Notes under the pieces: model-generated
The model's database searches: none
The model's input: only the letters and a program-made list of their open reading frames with translations
Told to the model about the DNA's origin: nothing
Shown here: positions 22,629 through 32,510 of the stretch, in pieces
Layout of the letters: every line of letters begins with the position of its first letter
Position numbering within the stretch: the stretch's first letter is position 1
Position numbers and translations under genes: made by a program
Assembly (NCBI RefSeq): GCF_000787575.1
Contig: NW_012236505.1
Coordinates: forward strand, 390,316 to 454,315
Reading direction: 5' to 3'
Length of the DNA: 64,000 nucleotides
From: Acytostelium subglobosum LB1
Taxonomy: Eukaryota > Evosea > Eumycetozoa > Acytosteliales > Acytosteliaceae

Positions 22629-24602
22629 TCAATCATGATGGTGTTGATGTTGTAGCTGTTGTATTTGTTGTTGTTGGAGAGTGATCATTGACACTTCCAG
22701 TGAACTGATGCGATCCTTGAGTGAATCAATTGAATCCCGTGTCTCATCCATAAACATATTCATAGATTTGATCAGATGTTGTATCAGCTTGGTATTGCTC
22801 TCACTGTTGGACCACTCACTGCCGCCACCACTACTGCCACCGCCTTGTAATGACTCTTGTGACAGTGATTGTGATGTCTGAACATGTACATGTTTGGGCG
22901 CTGGTGGAGGTGAGTGTGGTGGAGAGGCCGCTGCCATTGGCATGGACGAGGTGGTGGAAGCGGACATGTTGTTGTTGGCACTGCCAACATTTGATTGGCT
23001 CACAACATATGCTGGTTGGGACACTACCAATGGTGAGGATAATGGCTTCTTGGTAGTGACGATTTTGTTGGAAGCTGCTTGGGAATCGCCTTCATTCCAA
23101 GATGTCGTGGTGGTGCTAGAGGTGCTTGACTTTGATGTACTTCCAGAACTATTCTTGGGCTTGGACAATAGTGACTTGCTACTTCCACTGCTACTATTAC
23201 TAATGCTGGCACTATTGATTGGTGCTTTGTATGGTGTGCTGGTGGATGTTGTTGATGATGACTTGCCACGTGATGGTGACTTTGGAGTCAATAATGAGTG
23301 TTTAGTGAGATTGAGTGGTGGTATGGTTGTTGATGATGATGTTGATGATGGCTGTGATGGTGATATTAATGATGATATGCTACTGCCAATGACCTCTTTG
23401 TGCTTGGATGCTCCATGCTTCTTGTGAGGTGATGGTATGAACTGGTTCTGATCAAATAGGTTTCGAGGTGACATCAGGATGGGCGTGGAGCTGGGCGATG
23501 GTGCCGGTGATGATAATCGTGATGCCAACAATGGAGGTGTCGTTGGAATGAGCAGTGGTGATTCGAATAATGATTTGTACAGAGATATGGTTGAGTGGAC
23601 AGCGTCACGCACCGTCTTGATCTTGTCCTGGCGACACTGCTCGAGTGCCTCCAACACCTGCTCCTGGAAGGCCACCACAGTGTCCTTGGAGGTGCGTGTG
23701 CATATGGCTGCCAATCCATCACATGCAGCCTTTCGTATCATCCAGTCTGGGGTAGTCAATAGCTGGACCATTGTTGATGCCATGAGTGGCGTCTGTGCTG
23801 AGATATAGTTGCCCGACACCATTATCAGAGAAGTTAACGCCTGAAGCAACTGAGCATGGCACTGACATTTGTCGTCCTGCAGTCGTTTCAACAACTTGGT
23901 GCACAACATCAACATGTGTGGACGTAGATGATTGAGTTGGGCATTCTCAACAACACTTGTGATGGCATTGGCAGCAGTCATCTGATGTAGTTTGGCATCA
24001 TCCGACGAGAGTATCTTCAGACATGGCCTAAGGTATATATCCAGTGGACCTTGATTATCCATGGTCGTTGTCGTTGTTGAGGTTGCTGTAGCTGTAGTTT
24101 CACTTTGTTCAGGTGGTTGATGACTGGCATGTTTGGCAAGTATACCAATGGTCTCTGCACACATATCACTTGTACCTGGATAAGTGTCAAACATTATACC
24201 AAAAATGGCATTGGCCAATCTACGTTGATATTGTGCCACTCTATGTTTCTGTAATCCAACAAAGAATCCAATGATCCTAATTGTTTCCTTTCTTGCCAGT
24301 GCATTCATTTGTTCAGAGTCATTGTTTAGAAGATAGGACTACAGGTTTGATTGATTATGTGTGTGATTGAGTGAGTGAGTTAGAGGGAATGTGACTTGAA
24401 CTCAATCTAATGATGTACATACAATGAATATAGGTATATTGTCAGTGTCAAGTGATTGTATTACATTTACAATGTCTTCGACTGCTAGATGATATATGTT
24501 CTTGTCGTTCAATCGCTCAAAGCAATGTGCCAAATGATCCCAATCAACTGTTTGATGATTTGGTCTTTGATGTAGTGACTGTGACTGTATATGTCTATTC
24601 AT
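22629..24602 (-). CDS. TORTIFOLIA1/SPIRAL2-like HEAT-repeat protein
   Basis: Exons 24602-24423 and 24338-22629 give 629 residues. The N-terminal 270 residues are HEAT repeats close to plant TORTIFOLIA1: FERLNDKNIYHLAVEDI, DSEQMNALARKETIRIIGFF, PDWMIRKAACDGLAAI and CRQDKIKTVRDAV, ending the repeat domain. A long Ser/Thr/Pro-rich middle, basic in places, follows, then a C-terminal coiled coil (residues about 560-610) and a His tail. In plants such proteins bind microtubules and track minus ends; the basic, Ser-rich region is the usual microtubule contact. A microtubule role here is inferred. It is transcribed in the same direction as ints7, 145 bp upstream of that gene's start. Confidence 0.75.
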
Positions 24603-24797
24603 CTTTATATATATAATTACATATACTTAGGTGATATCTAAGTATTATAAATGATCATTGTGTTTAATTCATGTGACACTCAAAGAATCAAACCGTTTCT
24701 AACGGCCGATTCAAATAATTTGGGAATTTGAATTCAAATCTTTCTTTCCTATATTGGAAGCCACAACGACACAGGATTGATTGACCAAAGTGACGAT

Positions 24798-27205
24798 TTA
24801 TTTGTTAAGCTTGAGCTTCTTGGTTGACTTGAGACCACCAGAGCTGTTGACATCGTTCTCCTTGATCTGATACTGTCTGACAAGTTGATCTGGATCGGCT
24901 CTCTTCTTTGACTGCTGCTCAAACTGCTTCTGTTGCTTCTGTTGATTCTTCTTCTTGTGGAAATTGCTCAATATATCATTCTTCTTCTTTGTTGCCGCGC
25001 TGTTGTTGTTGCTGTTAGCTGGTCTCTCTCTGCGAATGACCTGCAGTCTAGAGTTGGCAGATGACTTCATCGCCTCTGGCAACAAGTAATCTGGAATGAT
25101 ACGAAGATTCTTTGCAACCTTCCTCTTGAGCAGTGGTACATCATGCTTCAGTGCCTCCAAATCCTTTGGATTGGCTTCAAAGTGACTCTGTATGAATTAC
25201 AATGTTAGTCAATCAATCAATCAATCAATGAATACTGGGAACTCCTTGATCAAACATACCTTTAGCTTTGCACTGTTGATGATTTCCAACTCCAACTCCT
25301 TCTTTCTGGCGGCAGCCACCTCCTTCTTGCTGATTGTGTTGATAACATCCTCGACACGATATCTGAATCCCTCGATGGCATTCATCTTGAACTCGAATGG
25401 CTTCAAGTGATAGCCACTCTGTCCTCTCTCCTTCTGTACCTTGGACAACAGATCATTGTTATCATCAGTGATGAATGACAGACCAATACCCTTGTTGTTT
25501 CCTCTGGCTGTTCTACCAATACGATGGATATAGTTCTTTACACTTCTTGGGAAATCAAAGTTGACCACTAAATTGATTGGTTAGTCCCTGGGCTGATCAG
25601 ATGATCATTGTGTGTGTGTGTACGGTGATGGGATAACATACCAATATCGACATTCCTAAAGTCGATACCTCTGGCAACACCATACTCGGTATCTGTGTAT
25701 TTTGTCTTCTTCTCGTGCTTCACCTTTGGAACTGGCTTGGTCTCTTCGTCGTCCTCAGCCTCTTGTTCCTCATCGTCATCCTTGTTGTTAAAGAAATCAT
25801 CTTCGTTGGCAGCATCATCTTCATCATCATCGCTATCCTTCTCCTCCTTAACTTGGATCTCTGACTCCTCGTCTTCCTCATCCTCCTCATCCTCATCATC
25901 GTCCTCTTGTTCGTCATCGGTGACCTTCTCCTCCTTTACTTCGATTTCCTCATCATCTCCACTCTCTTGCTCATCGACGTCAATCTCCTCTTCATCATCT
26001 TCCTGTTCGTCATCATCGTCCTCTAGTTCCTCTTCCTTGACATCCACATCTTCCTCCTCATCATCATTCAACTCCACGGCAGTCTGTCTGAAGGACTCAT
26101 CAGTGGCGATAAGGTAATCAAACATTCCCTTATTGAACTGAAGGATGATGTGATGTCTTGAGTTGATTGGCAACTCAGAGTTGAGTACTGCCGCCTTGAT
26201 ATGGAATCTCTCCAAGAACAACTTGAGCTTATAACAGTTGTTAGTGTCATTGACAAAGAATAGAATCTTGCCCTGCATCAACTTTAGTCTCAGCAATGAG
26301 AATACCAACAAGAACTTGTCCATGTTGGAGCATCTAAGAATGAATTAGGAACATTTTAGTATCACTTCTTTGGCTCGCATTCGTTTGATAACAACATACT
26401 TGATTGAATACTCTGAGAGGTTAGCCTTCTCAGCATGATCCTCTTCCAATCTGAGAATGGCGGGTGTGTGGAGGATGAGCTTCTTGAGCTCCTCGACTTG
26501 TGGAGTGAGTGTGGCAGACATGAGGAATCCTTGACAGACCTTGGGCAGCGCAGTCTTGATAAAGTTGATGTCCTCTTGATAGCCATAGGACAGGACGAGA
26601 TCAGCCTCATCAATGACGAGCATCTCCAATGAGCTCTCCAACACGACTGAGCGTGCTTTGAGATGTGTGACCAGACGAGTGGGTGTCGAGATGATCACAT
26701 CGGGAATGTCTCGCAACAGACCCCTCTGCTCAGCCTCTGACTGATCGCCTCCCAATTGCACTACAGACACAATGGGCATACAATAATAGCACACCTGAAG
26801 GAAGTGATTCCTAACCTGCTCGCATAGCTCTCTTGTTGGTACCAACACAACTGCTCTAACTCCCTTACTAAATCCTTTAACCTAGGTATCATTATAATGT
26901 TAGTAAAGTGTGATTGTTGACAATGATATGATATAACTTACAGACTTGGCCATGAGGATCTTTTGAACGATTGGGATTGAGTAGGCAGCAGTCTTACCAC
27001 TTCCTGTTCTGGCCTTGGCAAGTATATCTTTGCCTTGCAATGAGAGTGGTACAGCCTTTGCTTGTATCAGTGTTGGATGTTCAAAACCCATCTTCTTGAC
27101 TGCCTTTGTAATCCTATCGTCTAAACACATAGAAGCGAATGTTGAGTCCTGATCCAACAATGATTGGCTAACGCCATTCGTACTAGCATTTGTACTCAAA
27201 TCCAT
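24798..27205 (-). CDS. ddx56: DEAD-box RNA helicase DDX56/Dbp9 (60S ribosome assembly)
   Basis: Five exons (27205-26942, 26881-26400, 26333-25642, 25567-25260, 25187-24798) join to 711 residues. Motifs in order: Q motif ([15 protein letters not shown]), Walker [33 protein letters not shown]-like ([10 protein letters not shown]) and HRIGRTARG. Dbp9/DDX56 hallmarks are present: [42 protein letters not shown], and the C-terminal block [11 protein letters not shown] with [20 protein letters not shown]. In yeast Dbp9 acts in the nucleolus on 27S pre-rRNA. A roughly 110-residue Glu/Asp insertion sits between ATDES and the ARGIDF motif; yeast and human proteins carry an insertion at the same place, but shorter. 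The C-terminus is basic. It has a divergent neighbour 440 bp away. Confidence 0.93.
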
Positions 27206-27644
27206 TATATATGTATGTATATTGTATGTGTATGTGTATATGTGTGTGTTTGTGTTTGTATGTTTGAATGACTGATCTAAACTAACAATCTTTCGTTCGT
27301 TTTCAAAACCAATTAATTCATTTTTATTCATTCAACAAACCTAGTGTTTGATGTTTTTTTGAGTTGGAGGGGTCAGACCTTCCAAAAGACAGTCGGATGG
27401 ACAATGCTGCTCTTCACACTACTTTATTCAAGACCCAATTAGGACATACTCTTTAGATACTACCTCTTTGAGTATTGTGTGTGTTTCCATTCATTCTCCT
27501 AACCTTTGATTTTAATTTATACTCATTCTTGGTCAATCCTCTCTCTCCTTATTATTCAACCCAACTTAAATAATACCTACAACTTATAAAGATAATAGTG
27601 ATTGAATGTAAATTAATATATATATAGAAAAGAAAGGAAAAAGG
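27206..27644. promoter_or_regulatory. Shared divergent promoter, ddx56 / small membrane protein
   Basis: The two start codons face away from each other across 439 bp. The stretch is AT-rich with short T runs and no ORF of note, so it probably holds both promoters. No specific operator is recognised. Confidence 0.5.
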
Positions 27645-28376
27645 ATGGATTGCTATTGTTGTAATTGTTATAGTTCATGTCTAGATGATTGTTGTGGACT
27701 GATGGAGGCGATAGAGAATTATAGAGAGATGAATGAAATAGAGAGGAATATAGTAAAGGTTAAGATATTATTGATTTTAATGTTCCTACTATGTCTACCA
27801 TCAATATTTACAACATACCTAGGTATATTCTACACTGTACTATCTGTAGTTGCTGTGGTAATAGGACAGTATGGTGTAACCAATAGACAAAAGGGTGCTA
27901 CTATTGTTGTATGTATACTATAGTAATATTGAAAACAATGATACTAACTATAAACAAATAATAATATAGTATTGTTCAATATCAGAGTTATGTTTCTTCT
28001 TGGCATCGTACAATATGTTTGAGTTCATGGTTGACGATAGCTCCTGGTTGAAATTCCCTCAATGGGCAAAGATACTGGTCTTGGTATGTTATGGTATCTG
28101 GAGTATTGGAACTGTAAGTATTGATTGATGGATCGGTTGATTGCTGCGACTCGATTACTGACATAGATGTTTGTTTTGGACACCAACCAGTTGTATTGTA
28201 TCAAATTAAGTCTTGACTTATTCAAAGATCCTGAAAAGACACAACTCCTGCTTGATATCGAGATATCTGACCTTCCCAAGCCAGAGTACCAGACGTTTGA
28301 CTACTCCTCCAACTCATCATCATATATTTACAATTCCTCTTCCTCTGCTGCCCCTGCTGCTGGTTCACCTGATTAG
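27645..28376 (+). CDS. Small multi-pass membrane protein with Cys-rich start
   Basis: Exons 27645-27908, 27970-28113 and 28167-28376 join in frame to 205 residues (GTATGT and GTAAGT donors, ATAG acceptors). The start is MDCYCCNCYSSCLDDCC, then an acidic helix, two close hydrophobic helices (about 42-60 and 63-80), a third at about 90-103 and a fourth around 124-140, and a polar Ser/Tyr-rich tail. Clustered cysteines next to the first helix suggest palmitoylation. The layout resembles small tetraspanning proteins, but I do not recognise a named family. Its stop is only 80 bp from the stop of the convergent BLOC1S4-like gene. Confidence 0.7.
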
Positions 28377-28456
28377 AAATACAACTGACTTCAACATAGT
28401 AGTCACTAACTTTATATATATAAACAGGTTACCTGTGATGATCCATCAAGCATTAC

Positions 28457-29177
28457 TCATTCATTGGTCGGTAGTTGGTATGGATTCTCGTTGGCCACCT
28501 TTTGCATCTCACCTCTCAATTGCTTGAAGAACTCTGTAGTGTTGTGAATCTTGATTGGTTCGAATGTTGGAGGTGGTGCTGGCTTGGTAGCCTTTAACTG
28601 TTGAAGGATATCGTCATCCTTTTGCTATAGGTATCAAGTAAGTCAGTTAGTCAGTCAGTCAGCCAATTCATGATTGATCAATGTATGCTCCTTCCATCCT
28701 TACCAAGTTTGAAAGCACCCATTTCAATGGATTGCTTGTTGAACCAACTTGATTGGACAGATGCTTCTCAGCCTGGTTCAATCTCTCATCCATCTGATTC
28801 AAACTAACAGTGATATCCTGACATAGTATATGCAGTCTATCGATCAATGGGAACAATTGTTGAGCCTGTTGTGATCTATACAATAGTTGTGGTATCAATG
28901 TCTTTTCAGTCTTGTCTGTATCTGTCTTTATCTATTATTGTTGTTGTGTCATGTGTATTGTCGTGTCAGTGTTGTGTCGGTCATGATCATCATCGTTGGA
29001 GAAAGAGAGAAGAAGAAGACAACATACAGTATCGATGAAAGCACCAAACTCATCAATACGAGCTAGCATATACTCGATAGTGCTGTCAACATTAGCAGCC
29101 TGTTCATTTGTACTGTTTGAGAATGACAAGTAGTTTGAGTACTGTTGTGTTATGCTTTGAAGTATTTCGTCATCCAT
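28457..29177 (-). CDS. bloc1s4: Probable BLOC-1 subunit 4 (cappuccino)
   Basis: Exons 29177-29028, 28931-28704 and 28624-28457 join in frame to 181 residues. The order of segments follows human BLOC1S4: a short helix with ARIDEFGAFI, then a long helix (LIPQLLYRSQQAQQLFPLI, LHILCQDITVSLNQMDERLNQAEKHL) that matches the human TVPQIH...RIDKLEAFV...MEEQVTKAEAEL pattern, a Pro-rich joint (KPAPPPTFEP) and a Thr-Glu-Phe-Phe tail like human TEDYF. BLOC-1 is a rod-like complex working in sorting to lysosome-related compartments. Similarity was judged by eye and small coiled-coil proteins are easy to misassign, so confidence is moderate. Confidence 0.6.
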
Positions 29178-29517
29178 ATTCTTATGTGTTATTATCTAAT
29201 ATCTATATTGAAGTATGTGGATGTAATAATGAGTTGAATGGAGTTGTCATTGGAGACATCTAATTCATTATTTGTTTGATTTTTTTTGAAACACAACCTT
29301 CGTTTTTGAACACTCCCCTCTAGCCCCACAACAAACTGATCATTCCACTGTCATCATTCGGTTTACACATACCTCATTACCATTATTGTATATAATAACA
29401 CAACACATCTCAGTAGTAAGTAGAGTAACAGGTTATTGATAATAGATAACAAGTAGTCTTACCATATTACCCTTTTGCAGCGACCCTCTTCACATATATA
29501 TATATATCAGCGACACA
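29178..29517. promoter_or_regulatory. Shared divergent promoter, bloc1s4 / mrpl36
   Basis: 340 bp between two diverging start codons. Contains a T-run near 29281, and a (TA)n tract at about 29495-29507 just before the mrpl36 ATG. No gene is seen. Confidence 0.5.
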
Positions 29518-29739
29518 ATGAGACACGTTTCAGCCATCAAGAAGATCTGTAGGTTCTGTCAAATGATTAGAAGAGGAAAGAATCTGTTTATCTATTGCAA
29601 GATCGATGTTAGACATAAGCAGAAGCAAGGATGGGTATGTTTATAGGTGGACTGGTTAACTAGACCATAATAACGACATTGATTGACACTATCTCTAACC
29701 ATTCATGGCAATCAACCAATCTAGATTTCAAATAAATAG
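29518..29739 (+). CDS. mrpl36: Mitochondrial ribosomal protein bL36m
   Basis: A very short gene. The first exon (29518-29634) encodes 39 residues with the bL36 pattern: VSAIKKICRFCQMIRR, a basic stretch, then C and RHKQKQGW, giving the zinc ligands Cys, Cys, Cys and His. The second exon (29725-29739) adds ISNK and a stop; the intron has GTATGT and CTAG. If the intron is not removed the frame ends just after QGW with three more residues and TAG, so both forms keep the whole zinc ribbon. bL36 sits in the large subunit near the GTPase centre. It has no long presequence, as is usual for such a small protein; mitochondrial location is inferred from nuclear coding. Confidence 0.9.
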
Positions 29740-30280
29740 ATAGGATAATCATATAGCGCATTCATATTTATCGATCACTCCTTCATTTATTCATTCATCT
29801 CAATCATTCAATCATTCATACTGGTGGACATGTCGGACAAACAATCAATCAAAGACATAATCATTGCATCCATTGATCAAACAAACTCTCTAGATACATA
29901 TGATCATAATTACAACCTTGATGATGTATTCATTCAATTGATTGTTGTTGTTGTGATGATTACGTTGAATGAAAGTAGTACTTTTTCTTTGACAGCATCA
30001 CCACGATCCACAAAGTGAATTGAATTGAGTGAATCATGATTGTGTGTTTGCAGTGAGATGATTGTCTGTCTGTCCTTTAACATCTTCATCATCATTACCA
30101 TCACCTGACTGACTTGTGACCTATACGTGTATATATAAATATATATATTGAGCTGTTGTTGCTTTTACTATCAATACCAATCTAGAATATTCATTCAATC
30201 AAACAAATATCCTTCCTTCTTGTACAAATAACATACTTCTCCTCCTTTAACTTTAATAAATCAACTACAACTACATCATC
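29740..30280. other. Intergenic region, no gene seen
   Basis: 540 bp between two plus-strand genes. A 64-codon frame (29824-30018) is composed of simple sequence and is not supported. (CATT)n and (ATCA)n repeats and a TATATA cluster at 30131-30150 are present, the last a plausible core promoter for the downstream gene. Confidence 0.5.
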
Positions 30281-30733
30281 ATGGGGTATGTTAATGTCTC
30301 CCAACACATTGGACTATCGGTCGTAGGGACATAATACTTACTTACTTATCACAACGCTATACAGTATCCTATCATTGCTTTTGGACTGTGTCGTTATCTC
30401 TACCGCTGCTGCAGGTGTAAGAAGAACTGTTGGTTATGAGTAAGTTCTTTAATTCAATCAATATCAATACAGTACAATACATGTTCATTTACACTAAACA
30501 TCCATCCTATCTATAGCCTTGCCAACACAGTTCTGTCCAAGGTTCAAAAGCCAAGGACCAAGGCGTTCGTCTCTGGATTCTTCAATGTGGGAGAGTGGGT
30601 TGCCGATAAGAGCACAGGCTTCATGCGTAGACAAGTGGCCTCACACAAACTGGAAGACTATCCATTGAAACAGCGTGCCAAGCCTTCATTCACTGTCAAG
30701 GATCTTGAGCATCCATCAGATAAGACTCAATAA
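30281..30733 (+). CDS. Small DUF1748-like protein with a 5-base first coding exon
   Basis: Exons 30281-30285 (only ATGGG), 30365-30439 and 30517-30733 join to 98 residues. The N-terminus, MGILSLLLDCVVISTAAAGVRRTVGY, is close to the fungal DUF1748 pattern (a short hydrophobic helix with D-x-x-x-x-S-T-x-x-A-G-x-R-R-x-x-G). The rest is basic and polar. Fungal members are small mitochondrial-associated proteins of unknown role. The tiny first exon is required: without it the hydrophobic segment has no start codon. All three exons keep frame, with GTATGT and GTAAGT donors. The family call rests on one short motif and could be wrong. Confidence 0.65.
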
Positions 30734-30852
30734 AGAGTTGATATATATAACTTATCATTATTATAATTGTAAATACAATCTCATCTCAATCAATCAATCA
30801 TTCATTCATTCTATCAATATGAAGTGTAAGTAAGTAAGTAGTATGATATTGT

Positions 30853-31716
30853 TTATTCGTCCATCATTGAGAGTAGCTTGTCCTTGGCCTTCTTTGGCTT
30901 GTTGACACGTGACTTCTCCTTGTCTGAAATGTGAGCACGACGACGTGCAGTGGACTTGCGATCCTTCTTCTCCTCCTTCTTGCGCTTCTTCTCCTCGGCG
31001 TCGTCGTCGGTGATCTTGGGCTTGAGCATCTCCTGACCGGCGATGATGGCGTCGTATGTCTCCTGGTTGGCCATGTAGTTGTATTCGTGCTTGGCGCGTC
31101 TGAACATCTTGATGTCCTCATAGCCGCGTGCGCTCCTCAGCACCTTCTCGTCGTACTCGCGCTGCTGGTTCTTCTCGAGCCAGAGCGACACGCGCTGCTT
31201 ACGCTCGTCCACGTCGACCTTCTCCTTTGGTGCCTTGATCTGGAAGTTGTCGATCAACTTCTGTTTCGTGGCGGCGTTGACGTGAGAGACACGTGCGATG
31301 ATGTATGCGGTGGTGCTGAACTTCTCGGCGAGCTTCTTCTGAGACCAACCCTCGTCACGCAGCTTCTGTATCTCGGTGAGCTGCTCCTGGGTCAGCTCGT
31401 GCTTCAGCACACGCTTGGGCAGACCGAGAGGGACGAATGGCTTCTCCTCGGTGGTATGGCCAACGATGACAGTGCCGTTTGGTTGGAGCACTGGTGGTGT
31501 AAATGTAACATGCTGATTGAGTGTCATTGTCGAGAATGTCGTAACCTTTATAGACTTTGATTTCTTTGATGGTTTGGTCGCTATTTCCACTTCTGATGAT
31601 GCTGTTGCTGTCGCTGCTGCTGCCACTGAGAAGTGTCTATACAATCCAACAACACTACTGTTGACTGCTGTTGACAACAGTGAATTACACTTTGATGTTA
31701 ACATCATTATTGTCAA
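30853..31716 (-). CDS. Mitochondrial ribosomal protein mL58-like (fungal MRP-L20 family)
   Basis: A single-exon protein of 287 residues. The first 40 residues are rich in Ser, Ala and Val with few acids and a basic RHFS motif, a likely mitochondrial presequence. The core, VPLGLPKRVLKHELTQEQ followed by EIQKLRDEGWSQKKLAEKF, matches the family called MRP-L20 in fungi, where an 'xLRxxxxxxWxxxKLAxKFxxS' helix-turn-helix-like segment is diagnostic. The C-terminal 120 residues are highly charged with Lys/Arg/Glu runs, as in mitoribosomal proteins. It would belong to the large subunit. The assignment is by motif only. It converges on the DUF1748-like gene with 119 bp between stops. Confidence 0.6.
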   Translation of the reverse strand: MTIMMLTSKCNSLLSTAVNSSVVGLYRHFSVAAAATATASSEVEIATKPSKKSKSIKVTTFSTMTLNQHVTFTPPVLQPNGTVIVGHTTEEKPFVPLGLPKRVLKHELTQEQLTEIQKLRDEGWSQKKLAEKFSTTAYIIARVSHVNAATKQKLIDNFQIKAPKEKVDVDERKQRVSLWLEKNQQREYDEKVLRSARGYEDIKMFRRAKHEYNYMANQETYDAIIAGQEMLKPKITDDDAEEKKRKKEEKKDRKSTARRRAHISDKEKSRVNKPKKAKDKLLSMMDE

Positions 31717-32510
31717 TAGTACTTATTATAATTTATATATATATAAATAGTGATGGAAGGAGATAAGAAGAGCTGAATGATCGAGTGGCAACATGCTTCA
31801 AAAAAGGGAAACAATCAGTAGTTCTTTTTTTTTCTTTCGTTTTTGACAATTAATGTGAGGTGTTTACGTTTTGTTCAATGCACATCCATCCATCATCAAC
31901 ACAATACTTTTAAAGATTGACAAATACATAAATATTATTTATTATTAGTACTACTACTACTTGATATAGACGCCATGTTATTATGCATTATCGAATACAA
32001 GTTCAACTGTTTGTCATGATGTGTCTAATCTAATGAGATTGATCGGTCAATTTGACACTTGATCTCAAAAGTGATATAAGGAGGACGTTGAGGAAAAGTT
32101 GAACTTGTCGATAAAGCATTACATATAGGTCGATGGATAAGATTCATGGTATGATTGTCTACATCATTGGTTAATCAATGTATACAAAAGGACAATGTCA
32201 ACAAGGGTGGACTTGGAATAGTCACACTCACCCAACCAATTTCAAATTTGAAATAACTGTTATTTGATATCAGTTGTTATCATACACACATAATAGAACA
32301 CAGATACTAGTATCACAATAGTAGTAGTTGTCATGCATGCATGTTGTTAAAGTGTAGTAGCAAGCTAGCAATCTATAACTTGTCTTCTACCTACCTACCT
32401 ACCTAATAATATTAAGATAGCAATATAGTTCAAACAGCACATGCTGTGTCATAGGTTGATAGTGAGTTGACACATCATCACCTCATCACCAGTCAATCAA
32501 TCAATCAATC
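31717..32510. other. Divergent intergenic region upstream of the N-CoR-like gene
   Basis: About 800 bp. Contains a T-rich tract near 31826, tandem CTAC repeats at 32389-32403 and (AATC)n immediately before the ATG at 32511. No gene or RNA was recognised. Confidence 0.5.

Noticed and set aside
25695-26117. 140-codon Ser-rich plus-strand ORF
   Set aside because: It is the antisense of the Glu/Asp tract of ddx56; poly-acidic codons read as Ser runs on the other strand.
29824-30018. 64-codon ORF downstream of mrpl36
   Set aside because: Simple sequence with no conserved pattern; probably spacer DNA.
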